A stretch of 64,000 nt of DNA, from positions 17,347-81,346 of the IMG/VR virus record IMGVR_UViG_3300028007_000001; one strand, given 5' to 3'. Origin of the DNA: a virus. The notes below the pieces were generated by a model, which worked only from the letters and a program-made list of their open reading frames with translations, searched no databases and was not told the origin of the DNA. Positions 39,901-48,214 of the stretch are shown here, piece after piece (position 1 is the first letter of the stretch; the number at the start of each line of letters is the position of its first letter). The position numbers were made by a program, and so were the translations under genes.

Positions 39901-42310
39901 CAAGGAGGCAGAACTCGCTCTTGGTCAGGCTCGCCTGAGTCTCAAGGATCAGACGAACGCAGTCAGGGACGCAGAGAACGCCCTGGCTAGGGCGAGGTCT
40001 GGGAATGACGCCGCTCGGGCTTTGGAAGAGGCCGAGATCGCTCTTGAGCGTGCATACCTCAACTCTGCCGAGGCGGCAGTCGAGGTACAGCGTCAGACAG
40101 CCCTCATGGCGGGCCAGAACTGGGACGCTGGAGACTCTGCTCGGGCACTCGCTCAGGAACTCGACAAGATCGGAGACTCGATCAACATCGAGCCTGTCCG
40201 AAAGAGGATCGAGGAAATCTCCGAGGCGTTGATGAACGCCCCCTCTGTCCCTGAAGTCCCCGAAGCCTTCTCTGACGCTGGCGAGGATGCCGCCGGAAAC
40301 TTTGCAGACTCGTTCGGGGACGAGATGGGGGATGCCATTCCTCTTGCTCTTGATGGCATTGGTCAGACCGCAGTTCAGAAACTTCTTGGAGATATGGAGA
40401 GTTCTGCCTCGGGAGGCGGCGGAAAGAAGAGCATCTGGGAACGACTCCTTGACCCTCAGCGGTTCATCGTTGGTGGCGGTGTCGGTAGTGCGGTGGGTGC
40501 CATCGTCGGAGCCATCGTGGGGGCGTTCGGTGGTCCCATTGGTATCGCTGCTGGCGCCTTCATCGGTCAGTGGGTCGGAAGCATCGTGGCGATCTTCTGG
40601 GAAGAGATCACCGCAGGTATCGGGTGGGTCGCCAAGAACATTCCGAAGCACGGAGGCAAGATCATTCAGGGCCTCTGGGACGGGATCGTTGAACTCGGAA
40701 AGGATCTGTTCTGGAATTGGCCGAAGAGGCTGATCGGGTGGATTGTAGACCCGCTCCTGAATACTTTCCGAATGAGGTCTCCGTCTCGGTTGATGGCCGA
40801 TATGGGCAAGAACATCATCCGAGGGCTTCTCAACGGCATCAAGGAAGTCGGCCGAGACGTTCTCCAGTGGTTCCGTGACCTGCCTGGAAAGATCGTCAGC
40901 GCCCTTGGTTCTTTCGCTAGCACGGTCTCTCGGTTCTTCCGTGAGAACAACCCGATCAAGATTCTGGGCGAGTTCCTGAGCGATCGTTGGAAGAGCGTCC
41001 GAGAGTGGCTGAAGGAACTTCCCGGAAAGATCACTGGTGCGATCGGTGATCTCGGCGGCGCTGTTGGAAAGGTTCTGAACCCGATCAAGAACGCATTCAA
41101 GAAGCCGTTCGAATGGGTCTGGGACAAGATCCTCAGTCCGTTCTTCGACGTGATTATGAAGATCGCTGACGTGATCCCCGACGTCGACTTCAAGAAGCCC
41201 GCCAAGCCGAAGTTCGGAACTGTCGAAGAGCACCACCGAGGCGGCGTCGCAGGCAAGGGCAAGAAGAAGCGCCGACTGGACTCTCTTCGTCCTGGCGAGG
41301 TTCCTGCCGTCCTCCAGTCCGGAGAGGGCATCATCTCCCGTCGAGGGATGCGGCTTCTCCCCGAGGGCTACCTCGACGCTCTCAACAAGGGGCGTGCTCC
41401 TGAGACGGGTGGACCCAGCCTGAAGGACGTTGCCAACGCTGTTGGAGGCGCTGGAGGGTGGATTCGGGATAGAGCGGGTGACGCTGTTTCGTTCGTGGTC
41501 GAGAAGTTCCGTGAGGCTGCTGCTTGGGGTCTGGAGCGTCTCGTCGGACCAATCAAGTCCGCAATCCAGAAGGCCGGAAGTCTTTTCGGATTCCCTGGAG
41601 AGATGCTCGCTGGCTTGATGACAACTCCTGTCGATCGAGCCATCGAGTGGATCCGTGGTGCCCAGAAGGACACCGAGGGGATGTTCAAGATCGGGTCCGG
41701 CCTGCACTACGGCATGGGGGCCAGCGCATCCGGTCCTCTGATCGACTTCCTGAAGTCGTCGGGGTTCAAGTACGGGCGGGACTTCCGAGTCACTTCCGTC
41801 TGGCGCCCCACCGATCTCGACAGCCTCCACTCCAAGAGGAAGGCCGTCGACTTCGGAAACCCTGGCGGTCCTGGAATTTTGACCCCAGGGCTGAAGAAGA
41901 TCTTCGACGCCTTTGCTCGGGTGAAGGATCAACTGTACGAGTTGATCTATGCAGGAGCGGACTGGAACATCCTGCGAGGAAGGGTCGTCCCGATCCACAA
42001 GGTCCGGCCCACCCTCCAGATGTCTCACCTGGATCACGTTCACGCTGCTCTGGCAGACCAAGGGCGAGTGATTCCTCCTGGCCTGTCGATGATCCTCAAC
42101 AAGACAGGACTCCCGGAGTACCTCCTTCCGAATGATTTGGTTCGGGGGATGATTATGAAGGACGACATGATGCGGATGCTTTCCGCTCTGGAGAGAGATC
42201 CGGTGGTCTCGGGTGGCGATACGTTCAACTTCAACATGATCCCTACTGCCACTGCTCACGAAGTCGTCCGAGAAGTGTTCTGGCAGAAGAAGATCACGTC
42301 GAGGGGGTGA
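36938..42310 (+). CDS. tape measure protein with C-terminal peptidase domain
   Basis: 1790 residues from a TTG directly after the chaperone stop, GGAGG 10 nt upstream. Ala-rich helices near 30-60 and hydrophobic stretches near 400-430 and 585-600 are followed by a long Glu/Arg/Leu heptad region (about 700-1080). A Gly/Ala hydrophobic patch (about 1180-1225) may cross a membrane. From about 1585, SVWRPTD, SLHSKRKAVDF and HLDHVHAAL match an M15-type zinc peptidase (H, D, H ligands), suggesting murein cutting during DNA entry. At about 1.5 A per residue the tail would be near 270 nm. Confidence 0.9.
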   Translation: MPGNSTDRHNPGIHIEATGRTAGAVRALARLEQAAAQSWWGLHNLGLAFAALPAAVGAGTAAAVKWAAEWEKGMKGVARAADLQGKALDDLENSLKSIARIKPISPGEILGVAQLAGQLGVEGERAISRFTSVVTDLVAISEDLTFDQAGRSIARIAASAEVGAEGFDNIASAIAKAGIATAASEGEISKLATDLAGIGATFGFSADKIIGWAAALRSAGVPAERARTAVLKTAFDISTAVGEAGDEIELFAEVAGMSVSKFSDLFRRDASAAMTQFVVGLGDLQDSASGAEQVLAQLGITEARQSQTLLQLATMQAQSANSNAQLTSILEMTNQAYVEGLFLGEQTATMYGTLSARLQMFRNLVHEAGVSFGQAFLPALKQAVEWASRFVLGIINLPGPMKLVIAALGGLVTVFSAALAIVTLFGPRVAIATGALLHLIGVMGGSAASAEKLKSKMHELGFSFGKVDTEVRQSVGGMMMAQSQAEQIQHALLRLANAIDRVSNSFANLTLRVRTASAAMGEKIRSALGLARAEDIVEKEVNDVTIAMHRQQSASVSSGTAISGAGAAAAGATSLFARFRGIVAGLGKTFLFLLPLLLAFQQIWSRGGGEQKRIEAQQKLGDTTKQLAAYLARSNDLSREQARLFLQGKVRTEELSESMKKYGEFSGSAAKNIQAAAEAFGVSAGALASAVFADAQAELEAIGIGSERAARGTIDLGDSAEETARKVRAERDALRELANLLEQIAQAHIDIVEAEIRQREAALAVAQAQERYNEALAATKDRTEAIRRAEHDLQQAQMAREQSILRLQEAQYQLSIARTLATERVAEAEDALADSQDRLLRSQQNVLDIEQEIAELRAGPTMEEILRATNKLRDAQLSLVRSTQSVSDAQWLLNHLRQEGAGARDIREAEMKLEEARLSVSDSQLDLIESERELAELRDETLRQQRINELERELAAARRDVDEATRAIAKAERELQIARDRLKNDSDYKEAELALGQARLSLKDQTNAVRDAENALARARSGNDAARALEEAEIALERAYLNSAEAAVEVQRQTALMAGQNWDAGDSARALAQELDKIGDSINIEPVRKRIEEISEALMNAPSVPEVPEAFSDAGEDAAGNFADSFGDEMGDAIPLALDGIGQTAVQKLLGDMESSASGGGGKKSIWERLLDPQRFIVGGGVGSAVGAIVGAIVGAFGGPIGIAAGAFIGQWVGSIVAIFWEEITAGIGWVAKNIPKHGGKIIQGLWDGIVELGKDLFWNWPKRLIGWIVDPLLNTFRMRSPSRLMADMGKNIIRGLLNGIKEVGRDVLQWFRDLPGKIVSALGSFASTVSRFFRENNPIKILGEFLSDRWKSVREWLKELPGKITGAIGDLGGAVGKVLNPIKNAFKKPFEWVWDKILSPFFDVIMKIADVIPDVDFKKPAKPKFGTVEEHHRGGVAGKGKKKRRLDSLRPGEVPAVLQSGEGIISRRGMRLLPEGYLDALNKGRAPETGGPSLKDVANAVGGAGGWIRDRAGDAVSFVVEKFREAAAWGLERLVGPIKSAIQKAGSLFGFPGEMLAGLMTTPVDRAIEWIRGAQKDTEGMFKIGSGLHYGMGASASGPLIDFLKSSGFKYGRDFRVTSVWRPTDLDSLHSKRKAVDFGNPGGPGILTPGLKKIFDAFARVKDQLYELIYAGADWNILRGRVVPIHKVRPTLQMSHLDHVHAALADQGRVIPPGLSMILNKTGLPEYLLPNDLVRGMIMKDDMMRMLSALERDPVVSGGDTFNFNMIPTATAHEVVREVFWQKKITSRG

Positions 42311-42313
42311 GTC

Positions 42314-43150
42314 ATGGCTGCTGGGGACTTGATCAACCGGAAGAAGCAGTACGAGTTCCGAAACCTTCTGATCGGATCCAACACGGTCTACGTGGTGGAG
42401 CAGGTAGACGGTTTGCACTCAATGCCCGAGATCGAGAGGACCGACACGGAGTACCAGTTCAAGCATGGCTCTGCTCCTGGCTTCGTTCGCATGGCAGAGC
42501 GAGAGATCGAGATCGAGATGAAGATCGACAGCAGCGTGGACGACATCGGATCCGCCCTTGCTGCCGTCAGGAGTGCTTTCCAACTACCACGACGTAGGTT
42601 CTCACGAACTCTGGAACCTTTCGTCTGGATGGATGACGACAACATCAAGAAGCGAGTGATGGCACGATGCCTTCGTAGAAACATTCCATCCGACTACGAA
42701 CTTGCCCTGGGGCTTGGTCAGGTGGATCTTCTCTTGGTAGCCCCCGACCCAATCATCCTCTCCAACACGCTCAGGAGCGCCCAGGTCAACCTTGGGGTGG
42801 GATCTACGAGCGGAAGCGTCGACATCGAGAACCTGGGCGACTTCGTAGACGGCTACGACCCGACCATCCAGATCCAGGGTCCGTTCGTGAATCCTCGGAT
42901 CACCAACGAAAACGACGACTTCCGCCAGATCAAGATCGACGTGGAAGGCGGGGCCGCAGACGTTCTGGAGATCAACGTCAAGAACAACACGGTCACTCTG
43001 AACGGAGTGGACGTGTTCGAAAAGGTTCGGACTGACAACCTCTGGTGGTCGGTTCTTCCGGGAACGAATCGGATTGTTTACGACCGTGATGGGTCAGAAG
43101 TCTCGGCCGCTTCCAGGCTGACGATCTTCTGGCGAGACACCTGGCAGTAG
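42314..43150 (+). CDS. distal tail (Dit-like) protein
   Basis: 278 residues following the tape measure gene. A beta-rich N-terminal half (YVVEQVDGLHSMPEIERTDT), then APDPIILSNT and a galectin-like C-terminal part (VGSTSGSVDIENLGDFVDGY) fit the siphovirus Dit family that forms the hub at the tail tip. Gene order supports it. Confidence 0.75.
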   Translation: MAAGDLINRKKQYEFRNLLIGSNTVYVVEQVDGLHSMPEIERTDTEYQFKHGSAPGFVRMAEREIEIEMKIDSSVDDIGSALAAVRSAFQLPRRRFSRTLEPFVWMDDDNIKKRVMARCLRRNIPSDYELALGLGQVDLLLVAPDPIILSNTLRSAQVNLGVGSTSGSVDIENLGDFVDGYDPTIQIQGPFVNPRITNENDDFRQIKIDVEGGAADVLEINVKNNTVTLNGVDVFEKVRTDNLWWSVLPGTNRIVYDRDGSEVSAASRLTIFWRDTWQ

Positions 43151-43159
43151 GGAGAAGTC

Positions 43160-43603
43160 ATGGCTTTCGTGTTCAACGTGGGGAAGGGGCGTGTGCGCCA
43201 ACTCGTCGCTGACGGAGCGACGATCAAGTGCCTGCTCTTGAAGACCGCAGAGGCAGATGCAGATCTCAAGGATCGTGACTCGATCCAAGACATTCTGGAT
43301 CAGGCTGGCAACGTCGAAGCGGACTTCACCAACTACGCCAGGCAGACCCTCGCCGGTCTCAGTATCACGGTGGACGACGTGACGAATCGAACCGTTGCAA
43401 AACATTCCGATGTCACGTGGGTCGGTGCTGGGGGCGCTGTCAACAACACCTTGGCAGTGGCGATCTTCTACCTCGATGTCGACGGCACCGATCCCAACGC
43501 CGTACCTCTTACCGGCCACCAGTACGTGGTGACGACAGACGGCACTGACCTTCTGCTCCGGTGTGCAGAGCAGGGGTTCTGGCGATCGCAAGACGGATCG
43601 TAG
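43160..43603 (+). CDS. minor tail protein
   Basis: 147 residues. KGRVRQLVADGATIKCLLLK and later beta strands (AVAIFYLDVDGTDPNAVPLT) resemble short structural proteins found beside Dit genes in actinophages. ATG after GGGAGAAG. Exact role unknown. Confidence 0.65.
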   Translation: MAFVFNVGKGRVRQLVADGATIKCLLLKTAEADADLKDRDSIQDILDQAGNVEADFTNYARQTLAGLSITVDDVTNRTVAKHSDVTWVGAGGAVNNTLAVAIFYLDVDGTDPNAVPLTGHQYVVTTDGTDLLLRCAEQGFWRSQDGS

Positions 43604-43621
43604 TTTCGGAAAGGCATAGGA

Positions 43622-44629
43622 ATGGCTCGACGGAGATTCAACTTCATCAAGGGGCAGACGAGCGACAGCCCTCTCTCTTCTGTGGCGCTGGCGTTCTCTT
43701 CTCCTGCTCTGGCGTCTCTTCCTGCCATCACGGCGCCGGATTACGTTGCCATCACCTTCGACCCCGATGGGAGCGCCCCGGAGATTGCGTGGATCACTGA
43801 CCACGTAGCCGGATCTCAGGTCGCCACCATCGTCCGAGAGAAGGAAGGCACTACCGCTGCCGAGTGGCCTCAGAACACGAAGTGGGTCCACGCCCCCACG
43901 AAGTACGACTGGGAAGAGGCTGCTTGGAGCATCGGTGATCTCCGGTGGTCTACTCGATCTGACCTGGGTCCGAACTGGGAGCAGGTCGATCTTCAAGAGG
44001 TCAGTCGTACCGACTATTCCGAACTTTTCGCAATCGTCGGAACTGCGTTCGGTGCAGGCGACGGACTCAACACCTTCAACCTCCCTGGTGCGTCAGGTCG
44101 TGTTCCTGTCGTGGTTGGTAGCGGCGCTGGTCTCACCGCTCGCAGCCTTGGAGATAGTGGCGGCGCCGAGACTGTGGTTCTGGGAACTCCGGAGATCCCG
44201 GCTCACGACCACGGCGCCGCTGGAACTCACTCGCACACGATCTCCACCAACGGTGGAGGAAGCCATAGCCACAACATTTCCACTAACGATTCAACGCACT
44301 CCCACAACACCGACAGTCATAGTCACTTCCACGACGTGGGGTACACGACTGACTTGGCAGGTGGTGGTGGCGGTCGTCAGGTCAACAACGCTGCTGGTGG
44401 TAACGCCGTAGCCTCAACGTCGAACGAGAGTCATTCTCACAACGTGAGCAACAGCACTCACTCACACTCCGGAAACACGAACACTGCGAGCAATCACACT
44501 CACACCGGCAATACAAATAACGTTTCTGATCACACCCACGCATCTGTCGGTGGAGGTCAGCCGCACCAAAACATGCCTCCCTACTTGGCCGTGGGGTACT
44601 TGCACATCAAGGTCAGAGACGACTTGTAG
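43622..44629 (+). CDS. tail fibre with collar domain and His-rich region
   Basis: 335 residues. Residues about 130-175 (YSELFAIVGTAFGAGDGLNT, then FNLPGASGRVPV) are the phage collar domain of receptor-binding fibres. The C-terminal 140 residues hold many H-S-H and H-x-H motifs in Gly/Asn/Ser-rich sequence (SHSHNISTNDSTHSHNTDSH), closing with QNMPPYLAVGYLHIKV. Histidine-rich fibre tips commonly bind iron or zinc ions along the fibre axis. Likely adsorption protein. Confidence 0.8.
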   Translation: MARRRFNFIKGQTSDSPLSSVALAFSSPALASLPAITAPDYVAITFDPDGSAPEIAWITDHVAGSQVATIVREKEGTTAAEWPQNTKWVHAPTKYDWEEAAWSIGDLRWSTRSDLGPNWEQVDLQEVSRTDYSELFAIVGTAFGAGDGLNTFNLPGASGRVPVVVGSGAGLTARSLGDSGGAETVVLGTPEIPAHDHGAAGTHSHTISTNGGGSHSHNISTNDSTHSHNTDSHSHFHDVGYTTDLAGGGGGRQVNNAAGGNAVASTSNESHSHNVSNSTHSHSGNTNTASNHTHTGNTNNVSDHTHASVGGGQPHQNMPPYLAVGYLHIKVRDDL

Positions 44630-44662
44630 AGGCTGGATCCCGATCGAGGACAGTAGAGACAC

Positions 44663-46717
44663 ATGCCTCTGGGACAGAACGTTTACGGAACTCAACCATA
44701 CGGAGGGGAGGCATTCCCCTCTATCATTGTCATCGACACTGCGGTCGAGGAAGAGTACGGCATCCTCGTGCTGGAGTCGGTCGGTGATGTTCCTCTGCCT
44801 GCCGTCGAGGAAGAACTTGAGTCGCCGGTTCTCGATCCTCGGTTCATCCTCGGGTCCGATGTCACGATGCTCGGCTTCACCGTCGACATCTACGTCGTGG
44901 ATAAGTTCGGAAATCGGCTTGCCCAACTTCCCAACGCCAAGGTGAACTCGATCTCAGACGTTCTGAACTCTCCTGACACGGCCTCGATCTCTGTCGACCC
45001 GCTCGATCCAGGGGTTCGTAACTTGAGCCTGGTCAACAAGGAAGTTCAGATCTGGATCGACGGAGATTTGAAGTTCTGGGGCCAGCCGTGGCGAGTAAAC
45101 GGAAACTTTCGAGAGATCACGTTCGAACTGGAAGATCCAATGGGGTCTTTCCGAAAGAGGATCATCGACCGTACCTCACTGATCTATACCAGCATCGAGC
45201 AGAGAGACATCGCCTGGGAGTTGCTCAACTACGCCCAGCAAGACACGATGGACGGCCAGACCAATCGTGACCTCAACATCACCAAGGGCGAGTGGAGCGG
45301 GGTGTCGAGACTTCGCTCTCGGCAGTATCTCCGAGAAGAGCACCCCAAGATCTATCAACTCCTGGAAGAGTTCCCTCTCTTGGACGGTGGGTTCGACTGG
45401 GATCTCGTATACAACCTCGATGCCGCCGTCTCGTACGAAGAAGAGGTACTGAAGCGCAACCCGATTGGGTACTGGATTCTTTCGGATTCAGACGACACCG
45501 ACACGGCGTTGGACAGTTCCGGGCAGGGGCGCCACGGAGTGATCATGGGGGATCCTCTGAGAGTCTCTGGGATGCTTCAGGACGATCCCTACGGCGCCTT
45601 GCACTTCACCGGGGTTGACGAGTACGTCGACATCGAGGACGACGTGTGGTTCGACGGTGGTGCCTTCACCGTCGCTGCGTGGGTGCAACTCCACTCCTAC
45701 GTCGACTACCAGAGGTTGATCGAGTTCGGAGCCGGTCAGGACAACAGCAACGTCGTCCTGTTCTTGTCTGCTGACGCCGCCAACTCTCGCAAGGTCGGTG
45801 CCTTTCAGTTCAACGGTGCGGTGCAGAGCAGCATCGTGTACGCCCCGTCGTCTCTCAACCTCGACACGATCTACTTCCTCGTCTTCGCCTACGACGGAAA
45901 CGGAAACCTCAAGATCTACAAGGACGGGGTTCTTTGGGCGACCCTTGCGTTCGGAGATCCTGACAACGTTCTCAGGACGACCAACTACATCGGAAAGTCG
46001 GAGTGGGGGCACATCGGACTCACTCAGGGCATCATCCAGCACGTCGCCATCTTCTCGGAAGAACTTTCGGATTCTGTCGTCCAGAGGCTCTACGACACAG
46101 GACAGGGGACGTTCGACACCCGAGTCGAGCGTCAGTGGCAGCCATACCACCCCCGCAAGGGGATCGCTCGCATCCGGGAGAAGTTGATTTGGAAGGCAGA
46201 CGAAGAAGGCAAGGAAGACCTCAGAAACATTTTGTCGTTCTCTTGGAGCGAGGACGCTGTTGGCATGGCGACGGAGGTATACGCCCTCGGAGGAACGTCG
46301 TCTGAAGGCATCCGGTTCGAAGGTATCCATGAGAACGTTTCCAAGAGCGCAGAGTATGGCGTTCTGCAAGAGGTCTGGTCAGAAGGCGACACACTCGACA
46401 CGACATGGCTCACCGACAGGGCGAAGCGAGAGGTTCTCGATCGAGAAGAGCCTGCCGTTGCAGTCAGCATCACAGGCGCTCAAGGCGTAGACCCAGACCT
46501 GGCGAGCACGATCGACGTTGGTGATTGGCTGCCGATCGTCATTGATCATGGGAGGATTCAGGTAGACGCCTACTATCGGGTGTCTACGAAGATCTGGAGG
46601 CCCGACAACACCTTCGATCTGGAGTTCGACCCTGAGTACCGGACAGAACTCGACTGGTACGACTACCGAGATCACTCTTGGCAGTCGTTGGAGAACAAGG
46701 CATGGAGTGACCTATGA
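44663..46717 (+). CDS. tail hub/minor tail protein with inserted LamG domain
   Basis: 684 residues. The flanks (about 70-240 and 520-684) are typical minor tail protein sequence (SISVDPLDPGVRNLSLVNKE; WLTDRAKREVLDREEPAVAV; ending in a Trp/Tyr-rich strand), as in Tal/gp27-type hub proteins. Between them, from NPIGYWILSDS to about residue 490, lies a concanavalin/LamG-like domain (SGQGRHGVIMGDPLRVSG; FTVAAWVQLHSYVDYQRLIE; LKIYKDGVLWATL). The insert probably binds host surface glycan. Confidence 0.78.
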   Translation: MPLGQNVYGTQPYGGEAFPSIIVIDTAVEEEYGILVLESVGDVPLPAVEEELESPVLDPRFILGSDVTMLGFTVDIYVVDKFGNRLAQLPNAKVNSISDVLNSPDTASISVDPLDPGVRNLSLVNKEVQIWIDGDLKFWGQPWRVNGNFREITFELEDPMGSFRKRIIDRTSLIYTSIEQRDIAWELLNYAQQDTMDGQTNRDLNITKGEWSGVSRLRSRQYLREEHPKIYQLLEEFPLLDGGFDWDLVYNLDAAVSYEEEVLKRNPIGYWILSDSDDTDTALDSSGQGRHGVIMGDPLRVSGMLQDDPYGALHFTGVDEYVDIEDDVWFDGGAFTVAAWVQLHSYVDYQRLIEFGAGQDNSNVVLFLSADAANSRKVGAFQFNGAVQSSIVYAPSSLNLDTIYFLVFAYDGNGNLKIYKDGVLWATLAFGDPDNVLRTTNYIGKSEWGHIGLTQGIIQHVAIFSEELSDSVVQRLYDTGQGTFDTRVERQWQPYHPRKGIARIREKLIWKADEEGKEDLRNILSFSWSEDAVGMATEVYALGGTSSEGIRFEGIHENVSKSAEYGVLQEVWSEGDTLDTTWLTDRAKREVLDREEPAVAVSITGAQGVDPDLASTIDVGDWLPIVIDHGRIQVDAYYRVSTKIWRPDNTFDLEFDPEYRTELDWYDYRDHSWQSLENKAWSDL

Positions 46718-47334
46718 CCCTCAACGGAGTCACCCGCAGCAAGACCGGCCTCTACATCCCTGACGTGACGGATACGTCCGTCCCGGAATCTCTGATCGCA
46801 ATGGGAGACGGTCTTGAGAGCCTCGATGACAAGATCGGAAAGGTTCTCATTGCCGAGGTCGAGTTGCTGGCAGACACCGCATCCTTCGACTTCCAGAGCA
46901 TCCCTGACGACTTCACCCACCTTCTGATCTGTGGATACGCCCGGAGCACCAGAGCATCCAGCAACGACTCCATCGTCCAGTCGTTCAATGGGGATACGAC
47001 AGACGCCAACTACAACCGCCAGTCCTTCCTCGCCAACTCCACGACCCTTTCGGGGGCGATCGCAAGCGACAGGGTGGCCGGACACATTCCAGGCAACAGT
47101 GCCACTGCGAACAGGTTCGGAGCCTTTGAGATTCTCATTCCGAACTACGCTCAGGCGACCAACAACAAGGCGACTCTTGCCCGGTCGTGGTATACGAGCA
47201 CAGGCGCAGTTGCTCTAGCCTTCTACGGAACTCAGTGGGCCAACAACGCCGCCATCAACCGAGTGGTCTTGTCGCTCGGGACGGGACCGAATTTCCTTGC
47301 TGGCTCTCTGGCAAGCCTCTACGGACTGGGGTAG
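46714..47334 (+). CDS. minor tail protein
   Basis: 206 residues, ATG overlapping the hub stop. A short N-terminal helix precedes a beta-sandwich-like domain (FTHLLICGYARSTRASSNDS; FGAFEILIPNYAQATNNKAT) seen in actinophage minor tail proteins. Possible receptor-binding component. Confidence 0.68.
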   Translation: MTLNGVTRSKTGLYIPDVTDTSVPESLIAMGDGLESLDDKIGKVLIAEVELLADTASFDFQSIPDDFTHLLICGYARSTRASSNDSIVQSFNGDTTDANYNRQSFLANSTTLSGAIASDRVAGHIPGNSATANRFGAFEILIPNYAQATNNKATLARSWYTSTGAVALAFYGTQWANNAAINRVVLSLGTGPNFLAGSLASLYGLG

Positions 47335-47337
47335 GTC

Positions 47338-47568
47338 ATGGATGAACTTTCGGAAATTGTAACAGTCGACTGCTCCACAGGAAAGGTGACTCGACGCCCT
47401 CCCACAGAGCAGGAGATCGAAGAGCACGAACTCCAGGTCGCCAAGACAGCCGCAGACGAGTTCTTGCGAGGCGCCCTGGCCGCTCAAGCCATCGAAGACC
47501 TTCGAAGCCTCGCTCCGTCCGAAGAGTTTGCTGACCACGTTCTTCGGATGATCGGCTGGATCCCGTAG
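47338..47568 (+). CDS. small tail-region protein
   Basis: 76 residues, acidic helix (PPTEQEIEEHELQVAKTAAD) ending LRMIGWIP. Resembles short proteins next to tail fibre genes that may act as fibre chaperones. ATG follows GGGGTAGGTC. Confidence 0.58.
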   Translation: MDELSEIVTVDCSTGKVTRRPPTEQEIEEHELQVAKTAADEFLRGALAAQAIEDLRSLAPSEEFADHVLRMIGWIP

Positions 47569-47588
47569 AGATCAAGGACGTATGAGCC

Positions 47589-48173
47589 GTGCCTGGTGGA
47601 AACGTTAGCAAAGATTCTGATCCCGCATCGGTACTTCTCGACTTGATCCATCGAGTAGAGAAGTTGGAGCGTCGTGCCATCCCTACTGGCACGATCGGAG
47701 AGTTTCATCTGAGTTCAGAATTCCTTGCAAACATTCTCAAGGGAAACTGGGATTTCAGTGTGCTTTCTACCACCGATCCCTCGGCCGTTGGAGTTATCAC
47801 CGACTGGGGCGACCCTGTTACGGAGTGGATCGAGTTCGATGACTACCCGGAGGGCAAGACTATCCAGGTATTCGCAATGATTGTGGGAAGCGCCAACGCT
47901 CTTACGACTTCCGAAGTCAACCGAGGGTGGATGCGATCAGGGGTCTCTATCGACGGAGGATCCTCGTATTCCTGGGGTAACGCACAGTACGTCTTCTCAG
48001 GAGGGGCGACCAACACCCGATTGATGGGAGGCGTAGGGATTGCCACAGTCGTTGGAGTGCCAACTGGAATCATTCGGGTTGGCGCTCAATGCGAGCACGA
48101 TTCGGGACCAACCAATGGCAACTACCGCTTCCAAGGAGGGAACCTCTTTGGCATGTGGAGTGTCGTCGCCTGA
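47589..48173 (+). CDS. tail fibre-like structural protein
   Basis: 194 residues from a GTG. A short helix (SVLLDLIHRVEKLERRAI) typical of trimer leaders is followed by TIGEFHLSS and a beta-rich Gly/Ser C-terminal domain ending FGMWSVVA. Likely a trimeric tail or receptor protein. Confidence 0.65.
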   Translation: MPGGNVSKDSDPASVLLDLIHRVEKLERRAIPTGTIGEFHLSSEFLANILKGNWDFSVLSTTDPSAVGVITDWGDPVTEWIEFDDYPEGKTIQVFAMIVGSANALTTSEVNRGWMRSGVSIDGGSSYSWGNAQYVFSGGATNTRLMGGVGIATVVGVPTGIIRVGAQCEHDSGPTNGNYRFQGGNLFGMWSVVA

Positions 48174-48187
48174 GAAGTAACGGTCAA

Positions 48188-48202
48188 CCTACGTATGTAT
48201 GG
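48188..48202 (+). promoter_or_regulatory. TACGTA motif upstream of protease/lysis genes
   Basis: CCTACGTATGTATGG, followed by ACAAT and AGGTGG just before the protease start. Late motif family; could mark a lysis-gene promoter. Confidence 0.4.
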
Positions 48203-48214
48203 CACAATAGGTGG

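Noticed and set aside
39692-42418. 908-codon leftward open frame
   Set aside because: Antisense to the tape measure gene; arises from codon bias, with no ribosome binding site or recognisable domains.
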